DNA of 64,000 nucleotides from Rheinheimera mangrovi (lineage in GTDB: Bacteria; Pseudomonadota; Gammaproteobacteria; Enterobacterales; Alteromonadaceae), in NCBI RefSeq assembly GCF_003990335.1, contig NZ_CP034683.1, positions 1,688,501-1,752,500 of the forward strand, written 5' to 3'. The notes beneath the pieces were generated by a model. It did not search any database. It saw only the letters and a program-made list of their open reading frames with translations, and was not told where the DNA came from. Both the position numbers and the translations under genes were made by a program. This document shows positions 34,893 to 44,522 of this stretch, piece after piece. Within the stretch, counting starts at the first letter, position 1, and every line of letters begins with the position of its first letter.

Positions 34893-35525
34893 TTAATCGA
34901 CTTTGTCGGCAAACTCGCACAGATCTTCAATCAGGCAGCTGCCACATTTAGGTTTACGGGCTATGCAGGTATAACGACCATGCAAAATAAGCCAGTGATG
35001 CACATCCAGCTTAAATTCGGCTGGCACCACTTTCAGTAACTTCTGTTCCACTTCATCGACATTTTTGCCTGGCGCAAATTTGGTTCTGTTGCTGACGCGG
35101 AAAATATGAGTGTCGACAGCAATAGTAGGCCAGCCGAAGGCTGTGTTGAGCACCACATTCGCCGTTTTACGGCCTACACCAGGCAAAGCTTCTAAAGCTT
35201 CACGATTTTCCGGCACTATGCTGTTGTGCTGGTCTATCAGGATACGGCAGGTTTTGATTAGGTTCTCTGCTTTTGAGTTAAAAAGCCCAATAGTCTTGAT
35301 GTACTGCTTTACGCCATCGACACCTAAATCAAAAATAGCCTGCGGCGTATTGGCAACAGGGTAGAGCAGGCGGGTGGCTTTATTGACGCTGACGTCGGTA
35401 GCTTGAGCCGATAACAACACGGCCACCAGTAATTCAAAAGGCGAGTTAAACTCCAGCTCTGTCGTTGGCTTAGGATTATTCTCACGCAGCCGTTGTAAAA
35501 TCTGAATACGTTTTTCTTTATTCAT
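34893..35525 (-). CDS. nth: endonuclease III
   Basis: Base-excision repair glycosylase/AP lyase for oxidised pyrimidines. 210 residues with the helix-hairpin-helix LPGVGRKTANVVLN holding the catalytic Lys, catalytic Asp in VDTHIFRVSNR, and the C-terminal [4Fe-4S] ligands CIARKPKCGSCLIEDLC. It follows rnfE by 14 bases; the rnf-nth arrangement is widespread in gammaproteobacteria. Confidence 0.97.
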   Translation of the reverse strand: MNKEKRIQILQRLRENNPKPTTELEFNSPFELLVAVLLSAQATDVSVNKATRLLYPVANTPQAIFDLGVDGVKQYIKTIGLFNSKAENLIKTCRILIDQHNSIVPENREALEALPGVGRKTANVVLNTAFGWPTIAVDTHIFRVSNRTKFAPGKNVDEVEQKLLKVVPAEFKLDVHHWLILHGRYTCIARKPKCGSCLIEDLCEFADKVD

Positions 35526-35539
35526 TGAACGGTTTTGCC

Positions 35540-36235
35540 TTAACTACTGACATGAGTAACACGTGCACGACTGATTTTTTGCTCTACAGGTTTAGCTTTG
35601 GCTGCCGCTCTGGCATCCACTGCGTTTTTCCCTGCAATCAAAAAGCCCATCACTAAAAATGCACCTGGCGGCAATATCGCCAATAAAAACTGATGGTCGG
35701 CCTGATACAGATGAATAGTCAGTACTTTGGCCCAGTCACCCAAGAGTAAATCGGCGCCCGCAAACAAAGTGCCTGCACCTATTACTTCTCGCACAGCACC
35801 TAAGGTACAAAGCACTAAGGCAAAACCGGCGCCCATCATCAGACCGTCAAATGCTGCTGGTAATACTGCATTTTTCGAGGCGTAGGCTTCAGCGCGGCCT
35901 ATGACGATACAGTTAGTGACCATAAGCGGAATAAAAATACCTAAAGCCTGATACAGGTTGTACATAAAAGCATGCATCAATAGCTCTATCACAGTCACTA
36001 CAGAAGCGATCACCATCACAAAAACCGGGATACGGATTTCATTCGGCACATAGTTACGAATAAGCGATACCACAGTATTGGTGCTTAGTAACACCAGCAT
36101 AGTGGCCAAGCCTAAACCTAAAGCGCTGGTCAGGCTGGAGGTCACTGCCAATAAAGGACAAAGCCCTAATAACTGCACTAAGCCTGGATTATTTTTCCAC
36201 AGGCCCTGACGGACTATTTCCTGATATTGATTCAT
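35540..36235 (-). CDS. rnfE: electron transport complex subunit RnfE
   Basis: Integral membrane subunit, 231 residues with about six helices, starting [31 protein letters not shown], the RnfA/RnfE family opening in which the Cys sits in a half-transmembrane segment. I chose ATG 36235; the frame extends 23 codons upstream into rnfG without family similarity. It forms the central ion-path core with RnfA and RnfD. Confidence 0.96.
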   Translation of the reverse strand: MNQYQEIVRQGLWKNNPGLVQLLGLCPLLAVTSSLTSALGLGLATMLVLLSTNTVVSLIRNYVPNEIRIPVFVMVIASVVTVIELLMHAFMYNLYQALGIFIPLMVTNCIVIGRAEAYASKNAVLPAAFDGLMMGAGFALVLCTLGAVREVIGAGTLFAGADLLLGDWAKVLTIHLYQADHQFLLAILPPGAFLVMGFLIAGKNAVDARAAAKAKPVEQKISRARVTHVSS

Positions 36236-36239
36236 TGCT

Positions 36240-36866
36240 TCAGGCTCCACAATCGGCTGGCAAGCTGGCCAGTTCAGGATGTTGCTGAATATACACCGCG
36301 GCATTTTTTACGGCTTTGACGACAGCACGGGGTGTAATAGTAGCACCGGCAAACTGATCAAACTGGCCACCGTCTTTTTTGACCGCAAAGCTGCGATCAT
36401 CGCTCGAGCCCACAGTCTGGCCATTAAAGCTTAATACCCAAGGAGTTTTGCGTAGTTCAATTTTATCGCCAAGGCCAGGTGTTTCTTTATGGCTGAGTAC
36501 CCGCACACCAATGACTTCGCTGTCCGGACCAATAGCCGCCAGTACTTCGATGGCTCCACTGTAACCATCAGGTGCCGTGGTCTCCATCAAATAAGCTTTT
36601 AGCTTGCCTTCAGAGCGATAACGGTAGATTTTTTGTTTGGCGTCTTTGCCCAGCAGTTGGGTATCAAGAACTGCTACACAATCCTTCAGTACTTCTGTGT
36701 TCCCCGCAAGTTCCGGCACTACTTCAACCAAGGTGCTCAATTTACTGGCTAGTTGCTGCTGTTCGATTTCAGCTTTAGTGATTTCATTAACTGCCGCTAC
36801 TGCAAATACACAAAGCACAGCAGCTGTTCCAAGCAATAGCGCATTTTTACCAACAGAACTAAGCAT
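36240..36866 (-). CDS. rnfG: electron transport complex subunit RnfG
   Basis: Periplasmic-facing subunit carrying covalent FMN. 208 residues: one N-terminal membrane helix (about 7-25), then a soluble FMN-binding domain with the flavinylation site in [14 protein letters not shown] (Thr in the SGAT-type motif). [18 protein letters not shown] is also typical. The stop of rnfD overlaps its start. Confidence 0.96.
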   Translation of the reverse strand: MLSSVGKNALLLGTAAVLCVFAVAAVNEITKAEIEQQQLASKLSTLVEVVPELAGNTEVLKDCVAVLDTQLLGKDAKQKIYRYRSEGKLKAYLMETTAPDGYSGAIEVLAAIGPDSEVIGVRVLSHKETPGLGDKIELRKTPWVLSFNGQTVGSSDDRSFAVKKDGGQFDQFAGATITPRAVVKAVKNAAVYIQQHPELASLPADCGA

Positions 36867-37930
36867 CAGCGCGCTCCTTTGTTTTTATGGCCATAAGTGC
36901 GTGGCTGGGTGTAGTAGTCAATTAAAGGCACTGTCATATTGGCTAACATTACAGCAAAAGCAAAAGCGTCCGGATAACCGCCATAACTGCGGATCAAAAA
37001 CACCAGAACCCCTATTAAAGCGCCAAAAATCAACCGGCCTTTTTCAGTGGTTGAAGCGGATACAGGGTCTGTGGCGATAAAAAATGCAGCCAGCATAGTG
37101 GCACCCGAAAATAGTTGAAACAGCGGACTGGCATTGGTATCTGGCGAGATCAGCCATGCCAGTAAACTACAGCCAAATAACGAACCTAATACAGCGACTG
37201 GAATGCGCCACTGTATGACTTTTTGCTGCAGTAAAAACAAACCACCAAGCAAATAAGCCAAATTGACCCAAAACCAGCCTTCACCGGATAACCAGCCAAA
37301 CACAGGTTTTTTCATACTCTCTGCTGTGGTGTAACCTTGGGACAGATCGGTTTTTAAGGTATCTAATGGCGTCGCCATACTGATGCCATCCGCATCCTGG
37401 CGCAGTTGACTGACGCTGTAACCGCTGCAGCTAAAGTCGGTAAAAATAGCGCAGACAGCATCCAATGGCCCTACAGATAAATGTTGCACCGGAGCTGCCG
37501 GCAACCAGCTTGTCATAGGTAGCGGAAATGAGACCAACAGCAACACATAAGCCGCCATGGCCGGGTTAAATAAGTTATTGCCTAAACCACCGTACAGTTG
37601 TTTCACCACTACTATGGCAAAGGCCGTGCCTATTACCACTAACCACCAGGGCGCATAAGAGGGGATAGCGACAGCAAGTAACAAGGCTGTGACTAAGGCG
37701 CTGTGATCCAGCAGTTTGACCTTGATTTTTTTACTACGAATAGCCAATACAGCGGCTTCGCAGCTCAACGCTGTGATAATCGCGAGCACCAGTTGAATAA
37801 GCACACCATAACCAAAAAAGTAAGCCTGCACAGCTATGCCTGGTACCGCAGCAAGCGCCACCAATTTCATCAACTGAGCGGTATTTTTTTGACTGTGCTG
37901 GTGCGGAGAGCTGGCGATTTTAAAACTCAT
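36866..37930 (-). CDS. rnfD: electron transport complex subunit RnfD
   Basis: Membrane subunit of 354 residues with about nine helices, binding FMN covalently through a Thr in the [19 protein letters not shown] region. It starts [20 protein letters not shown], typical of RnfD. The protein belongs to the RnfD/NqrB family that forms the ion pathway. It overlaps rnfC by four bases. Confidence 0.96.
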   Translation of the reverse strand: MSFKIASSPHQHSQKNTAQLMKLVALAAVPGIAVQAYFFGYGVLIQLVLAIITALSCEAAVLAIRSKKIKVKLLDHSALVTALLLAVAIPSYAPWWLVVIGTAFAIVVVKQLYGGLGNNLFNPAMAAYVLLLVSFPLPMTSWLPAAPVQHLSVGPLDAVCAIFTDFSCSGYSVSQLRQDADGISMATPLDTLKTDLSQGYTTAESMKKPVFGWLSGEGWFWVNLAYLLGGLFLLQQKVIQWRIPVAVLGSLFGCSLLAWLISPDTNASPLFQLFSGATMLAAFFIATDPVSASTTEKGRLIFGALIGVLVFLIRSYGGYPDAFAFAVMLANMTVPLIDYYTQPRTYGHKNKGAR

Positions 37931-40215
37931 AACGGCTCACTGTTTTGTTGTTTTTTAGCTTTGGCACGGGCAATTGCTGCTGCAATAGCGGCTTTTTTCG
38001 CATCTTGTTCTGGCGCTGATTCTGCTGCGGCTTCAATTGGCGCAGTAACCTCTGCTGCTGGTGCAGGTGCAGGTTCTGTTTGCTGCACTTGGACTTGTTC
38101 TGCCAGCTTTTTCGCTTTAGCTCGGGCTATAGCCGCTGCTACTGCGGCTTTTTTAGCATCCGCATCAGCAGTTGGAATTTCAGCCTTAGCTGGTTCTGCA
38201 GCTACTTCTGGTTGAGCTTCAGGCTCTTGTTGTGCCAGCTTTTTCGCTTTAGCTCGGGCTATAGCTGCCGCTACTGCGGCTTTTTTAGCATCCGCATCAG
38301 CAGTTGGAGTTTCAGCCGGAGCTGGTTCTGCAGCTACTTCTGGTTGAGCTTCAGGCTCTTGTTGTGCCAGCTTTTTCGCTTTAGCTCGGGCTATAGCTGC
38401 CGCTACTGCGGCTTTTTTAGCATCCGCATCAGAAGCTGGTGTTTCAGCCGGAGCTGGTTCTGAAGCTACTTCAGGCGAAGCTTCCGCCTGTTTTTTCGCT
38501 TTAGCTCGGGCCAAAGCTGCGGCTATAGCGGCTTTACGTGGATCTTCGGCCTGAGTTGCTGCGTCGTCCACAACTGGAACAGAAGCTGCAGCTTGTTGTT
38601 TCTGTTGCTGGTAGGCCAAAGCCTCGGCTTTTTTCCGTTCACGTTCTGCAATAATTTGTTCTTTATCCAGCTGTGGAGCAGCCTGGTGTTGTGTGCGCTC
38701 CAAAGCTTGTTGCACAGCTGCTGCGCTTTGAGTGACCTGACCGCTGGCTTGTTGCTGTGCGATACGTTGAGCAGCCAGTTGCTGATTGCGCTCTAAACGT
38801 TCCTGTTTCTCCCGCTCTAAACGTTCAGTGCGGGCATCAAAACGGGCTTTGGCTTGTTCGGCCTTTAAGGCTTCACGTTGTGTTTCACGAATATCGGCTT
38901 TGGCGACACGGTAATAATGCACCAATGGAATTTCGCTGGGGCAGACATAAGCACAGGCACCGCATTCAATGCAGTCGGATAAATTGTATTCCGCCAGTTT
39001 GTCCTGATCTTTGGCTTTGCTGTACCACAAGAGTTGCTGCGGTAATAAGCTGGCAGGGCAGGCGTCGGCACAAGCGCCGCAGCGGATACAATCCATTTCG
39101 TCAACGGCTGCGCCTAGCTCGTTTTCAGTAGGAGCTAAAATGCAGTTGGTGGTTTTGACTACTGGCACAGACCAGTCTGCTATCGCAAAGCCCATCATAG
39201 GGCCGCCGATAATAATACGCTGCTGCGGTTCAGCCTGAAAACCACAGGCATTTAATAAGTCAGAAATAGGTGTGCCAATTAGCGCCAATACGTTTTGCTG
39301 CTGGGCTAAGGTTTCACCGGCCACAGTCACTACACGGTGGATCAGCGGAATATCATCCAGCACGGCCTGAGCTATCGCAAAAGCTGTACCTACGTTTTGC
39401 ATCACTATGCCAATATCCAGTGGTCTGCGACCTGCTGGTACTTCTTTATTGGTCAGCAATTGGATGAGTTGTTTTTCGCCACCAGATGGGTATTTAGTTG
39501 GCACTTCCCGCACGAAATAGTTGTCTTTTTGGCCTATAGCGGCTTTTAACGAGGCCGCAGCTATCGGTTTATCGTCTTCAATACCAATCAATACAGCTTT
39601 TGGACTCAGCAGTTTTACCAGTATCTCGATACCGGCAATAATGTCGCTGGCGCGCTCCTGCATCAGCATGTCATCTGCTGTGATATAAGGCTCGCATTCC
39701 ACAGCGTTGATAATCAGATAATCAACCGGCTGTTTAACATTCACCTTAATATGAGTAGGGAAACCTGCTCCGCCCATACCGGAAATACCAGATTCCTGAA
39801 TACGTTCCAGCAAGGTATAGGCGTCCACTTGCTCTGGATCCAGCGGCTGACGTGGCCGCCATTCGTCCATGCCATCAGGCGCCAGTATTAAGGTTGGTTC
39901 GGCTAAGCTGGAAGGATGGGTACTGGTATGAAGTTCAATTGCCAGCACAGTGCCGGACGTTGGCGCATGCACAGGCACGGCCATCGCATTATCCGCCTGA
40001 GTTAAAGCCTGGCCCTTCAGCACTCGATCGCCGACTTTAACCAGCACTTTGCCAGCCACGCCAATATGCTGGCGCAGCGGAATATATAAACGGTCAGGAA
40101 TATCCAAAAGCGCTACAGGCTTTTGATTGGTGCGCTCTTTACGGCTTGGCGGGTGAATGCCACCGTGAAAGTCCCAGACTTTTCCTGCCTGAATTTGTTG
40201 AAATAAAGTAGGCAA
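37927..40215 (-). CDS. rnfC: electron transport complex subunit RnfC with long repeat tail
   Basis: Peripheral NADH-facing subunit. Residues about 1-450 are canonical: [12 protein letters not shown] opening, [10 protein letters not shown], and two [4Fe-4S] motifs [12 protein letters not shown] and [12 protein letters not shown]. After about residue 450 comes a Lys/Arg/Gln-rich coiled region, then a low-complexity tail with five copies of an [14 protein letters not shown] motif separated by Glu/Pro/Ala linkers, making the protein 762 residues. Tails of this kind occur in gammaproteobacterial RnfC, but the near-exact DNA repeats here are notable. Confidence 0.95.
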   Translation of the reverse strand: MPTLFQQIQAGKVWDFHGGIHPPSRKERTNQKPVALLDIPDRLYIPLRQHIGVAGKVLVKVGDRVLKGQALTQADNAMAVPVHAPTSGTVLAIELHTSTHPSSLAEPTLILAPDGMDEWRPRQPLDPEQVDAYTLLERIQESGISGMGGAGFPTHIKVNVKQPVDYLIINAVECEPYITADDMLMQERASDIIAGIEILVKLLSPKAVLIGIEDDKPIAAASLKAAIGQKDNYFVREVPTKYPSGGEKQLIQLLTNKEVPAGRRPLDIGIVMQNVGTAFAIAQAVLDDIPLIHRVVTVAGETLAQQQNVLALIGTPISDLLNACGFQAEPQQRIIIGGPMMGFAIADWSVPVVKTTNCILAPTENELGAAVDEMDCIRCGACADACPASLLPQQLLWYSKAKDQDKLAEYNLSDCIECGACAYVCPSEIPLVHYYRVAKADIRETQREALKAEQAKARFDARTERLEREKQERLERNQQLAAQRIAQQQASGQVTQSAAAVQQALERTQHQAAPQLDKEQIIAERERKKAEALAYQQQKQQAAASVPVVDDAATQAEDPRKAAIAAALARAKAKKQAEASPEVASEPAPAETPASDADAKKAAVAAAIARAKAKKLAQQEPEAQPEVAAEPAPAETPTADADAKKAAVAAAIARAKAKKLAQQEPEAQPEVAAEPAKAEIPTADADAKKAAVAAAIARAKAKKLAEQVQVQQTEPAPAPAAEVTAPIEAAAESAPEQDAKKAAIAAAIARAKAKKQQNSEPL
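37940..38530. repeat. 132-bp tandem repeat encoding the RnfC C-terminal tail
   Basis: The segment beginning TGCCAGCTTTTTCGC recurs at 38101, 38233 and 38365, a 132-bp (44-codon) period, with diverged copies near 37950 and 38490. Adjacent central copies are nearly identical over most of their length, which favours expansion or contraction in whole-codon steps. Confidence 0.85.
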
Positions 40216-40216
40216 G

Positions 40217-40771
40217 TTACGACTCCAGCACTTTTACCGGGATAGATTTTAAATCCCATTTCCAGCGTTCAATACTGCTGGCTAATGGCACCATATCAAT
40301 GCAATCCACAGGACAAGGTTCTACACATAAATCACAGCCGGTACACTCGTCGACAATCACAGTGTGCATCTGCTTGGATGCACCAACAATAGCGTCCACA
40401 GGGCAGGCCTGAATACATTTAGTACAGCCAATACATTCATCTTCGCGGATAAAGGCCACACGTTTCACTGCTGGAGTTTGAGCCGCGTCCAGCGGCTTAG
40501 CTTCAACGCCCATTAAATCAGCCAGCTTTTTGATCGTAGCATCGCCACCTGGTGGACATTTATTGATGTCATCGCCATTGGCTATGGCTTCAGCATAAGG
40601 CCTGCAGCCCGGATAACCACATTGACCACATTGGGTTTGCGGTAAAATCTCGTCAATTTGTTCGACCAGAGGGTCTGCATCCACTTTAAATCGTATAGCA
40701 GCATAGCCCAGCACAGCACCAAAAATCAGCGCCAGAATTCCCAAAGCCCAAAGGGCTGTGATAATAGACAT
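40217..40771 (-). CDS. rnfB: electron transport complex subunit RnfB
   Basis: Iron-sulfur subunit, 184 residues. N-terminal membrane anchor (about 5-25), a [16 protein letters not shown] cluster domain, then two ferredoxin motifs [12 protein letters not shown] and [12 protein letters not shown]. It passes electrons between ferredoxin-type carriers and the membrane core. One base separates it from rnfA and one from rnfC. Confidence 0.97.
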   Translation of the reverse strand: MSIITALWALGILALIFGAVLGYAAIRFKVDADPLVEQIDEILPQTQCGQCGYPGCRPYAEAIANGDDINKCPPGGDATIKKLADLMGVEAKPLDAAQTPAVKRVAFIREDECIGCTKCIQACPVDAIVGASKQMHTVIVDECTGCDLCVEPCPVDCIDMVPLASSIERWKWDLKSIPVKVLES

Positions 40772-41353
40772 TTACACTTTCACCAAACCAGTAAAGCCCA
40801 TAAAGGCCAGTGACATTAAACCCGCGGTAATCATGCCGATAGCGGCACCTTTAAAGGACACCGGCACATCGGCTGCGGCCAGACGCTCGCGCATCGCAGC
40901 AAATAAAATCAGTACTAAAGAAAAACCAACAGCTGCACCAAAGCCATAGACCACAGAAGAGAAAAAATCATGACGGGCGTTGACGTTTAACAGCGCCACA
41001 CCTAACACCGCACAGTTGGTGGTGATCAAAGGTAAAAAGATGCCTAATAAACGATACAAAGTAGGGCTGGTTTTATGCACCACCATTTCGGTAAATTGCA
41101 CAACCACAGCAATCACCAGAATAAAGGCTAAGGTGCGCAGATAGAGTAAGTCCAGTGGCTGTAATAAGTAAAAATCCACCAGATAACTGCAAAGTGAAGC
41201 TAAGGTCAGAACAAAAGTGGTGGCCATCGACATGCCGATTGCAGTTTCTAGTTTTTTGGAGACGCCCATCACGGGGCATAGACCGAGAAACTTCACCAGT
41301 ACGAAGTTATTTACCAGCACTGTGCTGACCAGCAACAGCAAAAATTCCGACAT
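40772..41353 (-). CDS. rnfA: electron transport complex subunit RnfA
   Basis: Integral membrane subunit, 193 residues with six helices, starting [34 protein letters not shown] (Cys in the first half-helix), paralogous to RnfE. It is the first gene of rnfABCDGE-nth-gloA on the minus strand; this order is the standard gammaproteobacterial Rnf/Rsx operon. Confidence 0.97.
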   Translation of the reverse strand: MSEFLLLLVSTVLVNNFVLVKFLGLCPVMGVSKKLETAIGMSMATTFVLTLASLCSYLVDFYLLQPLDLLYLRTLAFILVIAVVVQFTEMVVHKTSPTLYRLLGIFLPLITTNCAVLGVALLNVNARHDFFSSVVYGFGAAVGFSLVLILFAAMRERLAAADVPVSFKGAAIGMITAGLMSLAFMGFTGLVKV

Positions 41354-41380
41354 AAAAGAACCCCAGAAAAAAGTCGCGCT

Positions 41381-41409
41381 ATTATGAAGCTTTGTTGTTA
41401 TCGAAACAA
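41381..41409 (-). promoter_or_regulatory. predicted promoter of the rnf operon
   Basis: Read on the minus strand: TTGTTT (41404-41409), 17-base spacer, CATAAT (41381-41386), 28 bases before the rnfA ATG. An imperfect dyad GTTGTT/AACAAC (41394-41410) overlaps the -35. Confidence 0.5.
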
Positions 41410-41460
41410 CAGTACTGAACGCGAATGGCTCTTATCTGAGCCTATGGCGCCGGATAAAAC

Positions 41461-41696
41461 TGTGGGGGCGGGTGTTGTACCCGCCCGTCTACACGAAACC
41501 GCGGTGCCCATTGATGGGCCGGGGCAAGCCGCGGCCCCTACGCCCGCCCGTCTATTGATACCGCGGTGCCCATTGACGGGCCGGGGCAAGCCGCGGCCCC
41601 TACGCCCGCCCGTCCAAACGAAACCGCGGTGCCCATTGATGGGCCGGGACAAGCCGCGGCCCCTACACCCGCCCGTCTATTGATACCGCGGTTCAG
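41461..41696. repeat. tandem array of 62-63-bp GC-rich repeat units between the GGDEF-EAL gene and rnfA
   Basis: Units begin (CCGCCCGTC...) at 41481, 41544, 41606 and a partial one at 41669. Each holds an arm, CCGCGGTGCCCATTGA, then GGGCCGGGRCAAGCCGCGG and CCCCTACR. Units 1 and 3 carry ACGAAACC, units 2 and 4 carry TTGATACC, so a two-unit block may have been duplicated. The array starts with a hairpin GGGCGGGT/ACCCGCCC (41466-41486). A related single element lies at 48906-48987. The rest of this 363-bp gap holds only the rnfA promoter. Confidence 0.88.
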
Positions 41697-41716
41697 GTGG
41701 ATGTTTGTAAAAAGCT

Positions 41717-43573
41717 TTATTCCAGTGGTGCAGGCTTACTTAAGAAGTAGCCTTGTATCCCATCTATTAAAAGGGATTCCAGCATTTGCTTCTCTGCTGC
41801 AGTTTCTACGTTTTCAGCAAACACAGCCACACCTATACGGTGTGCTAAATCAACCATCAGTCTGACAAAATACTGATTGTTTTTGTCTTCTTCGATTTGT
41901 CGGGTGTAACTGCCATCCATTTTGACAAAGTCGGGTTTTAAATCACGGAAAAATTTAAAGGATGTAATACCAGCACCAAATTTCTCCACAGTGACCCGAG
42001 AACCACATTGATGCAGCATATCAATCAGACGTTTGCTTAATTTCAGGTTTTGCTGCAAACCCCATTCGCTGATTTCAAATACCAGCCGCGGTGTCAGGTC
42101 ACTCTCTTTAAGCAAACGTCGTTCCAGATAGCTGATAAAGGCTTCATCCTGCACTGAATGAGCGGACAGATTCAGGCCAAAACTCTGTCCCGGGTGATTA
42201 GCAACCAAAGCCAGCGCTTGTTCTACGATCATCTGTTCTATCTCGATCAACTTGTCGAGTTTTTGTGCCATGTCTAAAAACAATGCTGTGGGTAGGAGCT
42301 GATCTTCATTGCTGCGAAAGCGCACCAATAACTCGGAGTAGGTTTTACTGGTTTTATTCAATGGCTGAATAGGCTGAGCCAATAAGCTTAAACGCTGACC
42401 TTGTAGTACATCATCAATCAAAGTACGCCAGTTTTTAGTGCTGAACGACGATTCTGCTGTTTGTTCCTGAGCGTCAGTAAATAAGTACCATAGATTTGTT
42501 TGTTTGGTGACTTTGCTTTGTTTGGTTTTTGCCAGGCCTAAAGCTGTATCGGCCATCGCCAATAATTCGCCTAAAGGTTTGCCCTGAGCGACCTGCACTA
42601 AACCTGTTAATGCCACCGAATCCAGCTGCTTTTGCTGCTGATAACTATCGAAGTTTTGTTGCAGCTGCAATACCAGTTCTTCCATTTGTTCGGTCGTCAT
42701 TTGTGGAAACAACACACAGAAGTCGGTGTTATTCAAACGGAACAGTGGGCTTTCATCCGACAGTTGCGGCAATTGCTTTAATAAGTCCGCCATCTCTTTA
42801 ATATACAAATCCCCGGCCAGATAACCTTGTTTATGGTTGATCTGAGCCAGACTGTGACAACGTACCAGTACAAATACAGACTGATGCACTGCATTGGCGG
42901 CTTTGAGTTGCTGTTCATAATAACGAACAAATTGCTGACGGTTCGGTAACGAGGTCAGTTGATCATAAAGTGCCAGCTCTAGTAAGTAGTCTGTGCCAGA
43001 GGTTGTTGTCTGAGGTTGTAATGGCTGTACTACGGTCGGAGCTTGTTGCACAGCGGCTTCGATAGGATGAGGCGGCAGAGCTTTGAGTTTTTTTGGCCGG
43101 TCAGGTTGCAGGTAATAAGGCAGTACACCCAACAGCAGAGGACCAAAAAAGAGAAATAAGCTAAAAAGCTCAAGAGTACCTAATTGCTCTGATAGTTGGG
43201 GTAAAAATTCTACCTGTAAATTATGCGCTTTATCTTTGACTGAAGCAGGGGCAATGGGACGATCGAACTGAGTCAGCATCCAGGCAGAAAACGTATAAGA
43301 AGGCATCGGATTACTTTGTTCGTGCAGCACTACTCCGTCAAGCTGGCTGACTTTTAAGTAAGGTAAATCAAAACTGCTGCTCAGTTGGCGGGTCAGAATT
43401 TTGGTATCGCCTGTCAGATCACTGGCTAGCATTTGTTGAATAGCACTGTAGTGCAGCTGATACAAACTTTGAATTTGTTGAGCTGCAGCAAACCAGAACA
43501 GCCAAAGCGCAAGCAAAGCCGATACCAAAGCGGCAGTCCAGTGACTTAAAGCGATCAAGGATGGAGACTTCAT
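41717..43573 (-). CDS. membrane GGDEF-EAL protein with degenerate active sites (CsrD-like)
   Basis: A 618-residue protein. Two membrane helices (about 8-30 and 135-155) flank a periplasmic region of roughly 100 residues. The GGDEF domain (about 200-350; LYDQLTSLPNRQQF) has NNTDF in place of GG(D/E)EF, so no cyclase activity is expected. The EAL domain has SELLVRF for EALLR, and the DDFGTG loop reads EKFGAG, losing the metal-binding Asp pair, while N, E, K and the C-terminal E and Q are kept. The architecture resembles CsrD/MshH regulators of small-RNA decay; that assignment is tentative. I chose ATG 43573. Confidence 0.8.
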   Translation of the reverse strand: MKSPSLIALSHWTAALVSALLALWLFWFAAAQQIQSLYQLHYSAIQQMLASDLTGDTKILTRQLSSSFDLPYLKVSQLDGVVLHEQSNPMPSYTFSAWMLTQFDRPIAPASVKDKAHNLQVEFLPQLSEQLGTLELFSLFLFFGPLLLGVLPYYLQPDRPKKLKALPPHPIEAAVQQAPTVVQPLQPQTTTSGTDYLLELALYDQLTSLPNRQQFVRYYEQQLKAANAVHQSVFVLVRCHSLAQINHKQGYLAGDLYIKEMADLLKQLPQLSDESPLFRLNNTDFCVLFPQMTTEQMEELVLQLQQNFDSYQQQKQLDSVALTGLVQVAQGKPLGELLAMADTALGLAKTKQSKVTKQTNLWYLFTDAQEQTAESSFSTKNWRTLIDDVLQGQRLSLLAQPIQPLNKTSKTYSELLVRFRSNEDQLLPTALFLDMAQKLDKLIEIEQMIVEQALALVANHPGQSFGLNLSAHSVQDEAFISYLERRLLKESDLTPRLVFEISEWGLQQNLKLSKRLIDMLHQCGSRVTVEKFGAGITSFKFFRDLKPDFVKMDGSYTRQIEEDKNNQYFVRLMVDLAHRIGVAVFAENVETAAEKQMLESLLIDGIQGYFLSKPAPLE

Positions 43574-43696
43574 AGCAGGCAACCCATACTGAATTTTTTT
43601 GTCCGAGCTTGAACATAAAAAATAAGCTTAAGGTATTTCAAAGAAAAACACTAAAGAAAAGAGATAATTAAGAATGGAATAGTGATGTGCTTTAGG

Positions 43697-43773
43697 TGGC
43701 TCCCCAGGTTGGACTCGAACCAACGACCTACGGATTAACAGTCCGCCGCTCTAACCGGCTGAGCTACTGAGGA
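43697..43773 (-). tRNA. tRNA-Asn (GTT), copy 3 in transcription order
   Basis: The 77-base minus-strand sequence starts TCCTCAGTAGCTCAGCCGG, with anticodon loop CTGTTAA (GTT), T arm GTTGGTTCGAGTCCAAC, acceptor CTGGGGA and encoded GCCA end. Identical to the two neighbouring copies. Confidence 0.97.
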
Positions 43774-43808
43774 ATTCTATACGGTTATCAAATTGTGATT
43801 ATTTCAGT

Positions 43809-43885
43809 TGGCTCCCCAGGTTGGACTCGAACCAACGACCTACGGATTAACAGTCCGCCGCTCTAACCGGCTGAGCTACTGAGGA
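43809..43885 (-). tRNA. tRNA-Asn (GTT), copy 2
   Basis: The same 77-base gene as its neighbours, including the CCA end; 35 bases separate it from copy 3. All four stems pair fully. Confidence 0.97.
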
Positions 43886-43911
43886 ACTGAAATAATATGT
43901 TGAGACTACAG

Positions 43912-43988
43912 TGGCTCCCCAGGTTGGACTCGAACCAACGACCTACGGATTAACAGTCCGCCGCTCTAACCGGCTGAGCTACTGAGGA
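43912..43988 (-). tRNA. tRNA-Asn (GTT), copy 1 (promoter-proximal)
   Basis: The same 77-base gene with encoded CCA; 26 bases separate it from copy 2. It is first after the predicted promoter, so the three copies probably form one precursor transcript. Confidence 0.97.
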
Positions 43989-44011
43989 ACTGTGTTCTGC
44001 AACGGGGCGCA

Positions 44012-44040
44012 ATACTAATGCCCGTCTTAAACACTGTCAA
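44012..44040 (-). promoter_or_regulatory. strong sigma70 promoter of the tRNA-Asn cluster
   Basis: Minus strand: perfect TTGACA (44035-44040), 17-base spacer, TAGTAT (44012-44017), followed by a GC-rich discriminator TGCGCCCCG. That discriminator is typical of stringently controlled stable-RNA promoters. Start expected about 17-20 bases before the first tRNA. Confidence 0.8.
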
Positions 44041-44522
44041 CACTTTGCCCAGTGCTTTTTCATAAAAGAAGTTTACTTGCTGCTTGTTTAGCCAAAGCCA
44101 GTAGAAAAGCTGTGCAAAACCAAATTTTGCATATGCAAAAGCTATTCGTACTTTTGTAATGGGATTGAAATTTGACAAAGTCAGGCCAATAAAGGGCTGG
44201 CGTAAGTTACCCACAGAATCTGTGGATAAGTCTGTGAATTGTTGACCTGATGGCTAGGCTAAGCCTTAACAGATAAGGCTTAGCGCCAGATCAATAGGTT
44301 TGCGACTAATTTTTTATTCTTTATAAAACAATGATTTATGAATATGAAAGAACTGAAACTTTATGCAAAACACTGTTGAAGAAACAAAATTTCTATGCAA
44401 AAGCAGATTGTGAACATTTTTTCTCATTCTTGCTCAGTTTTAGGCCAATTTGATCGCATTGCAGGTAGTGCGACCTCTGACTTTTCTCTACAATAGCGCC
44501 ACCTGCGCTTAAGCTGACTGTT
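44041..44522. other. long intergenic region with DnaA-box-like pair and perfect hairpin
   Basis: 482 bp with no convincing gene. Two items stand out. TTACCCACA (44207-44215) and TGTGGATAA (44221-44229, i.e. TTATCCACA on the other strand) form an inverted pair of DnaA-box-like sites. GCTAAGCCTTA/TAAGGCTTAGC (44258-44284) is a perfect 11-bp dyad with a 5-base loop and no T-run. The rest is AT-rich. A promoter for the MATE gene may include TACAAT (44489-44494), with a poor -35. Confidence 0.45.

Noticed and set aside
41461..41696. CRISPR array
   Set aside because: The 63-bp units are contiguous with no unique spacers, and no cas genes are in the window.
41384..41865. Pro/Arg-rich reading frames on both strands of the 41.5-kb array
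   Set aside because: Their apparent repeats reflect the 63-bp DNA repeats, not a conserved protein, and one runs antisense into the GGDEF-EAL gene.
43966..44214. 82-codon minus-strand reading frame next to the tRNA-Asn cluster
   Set aside because: It runs across the tRNA promoter and into the first tRNA gene, has no family likeness, and no ribosome site is evident.
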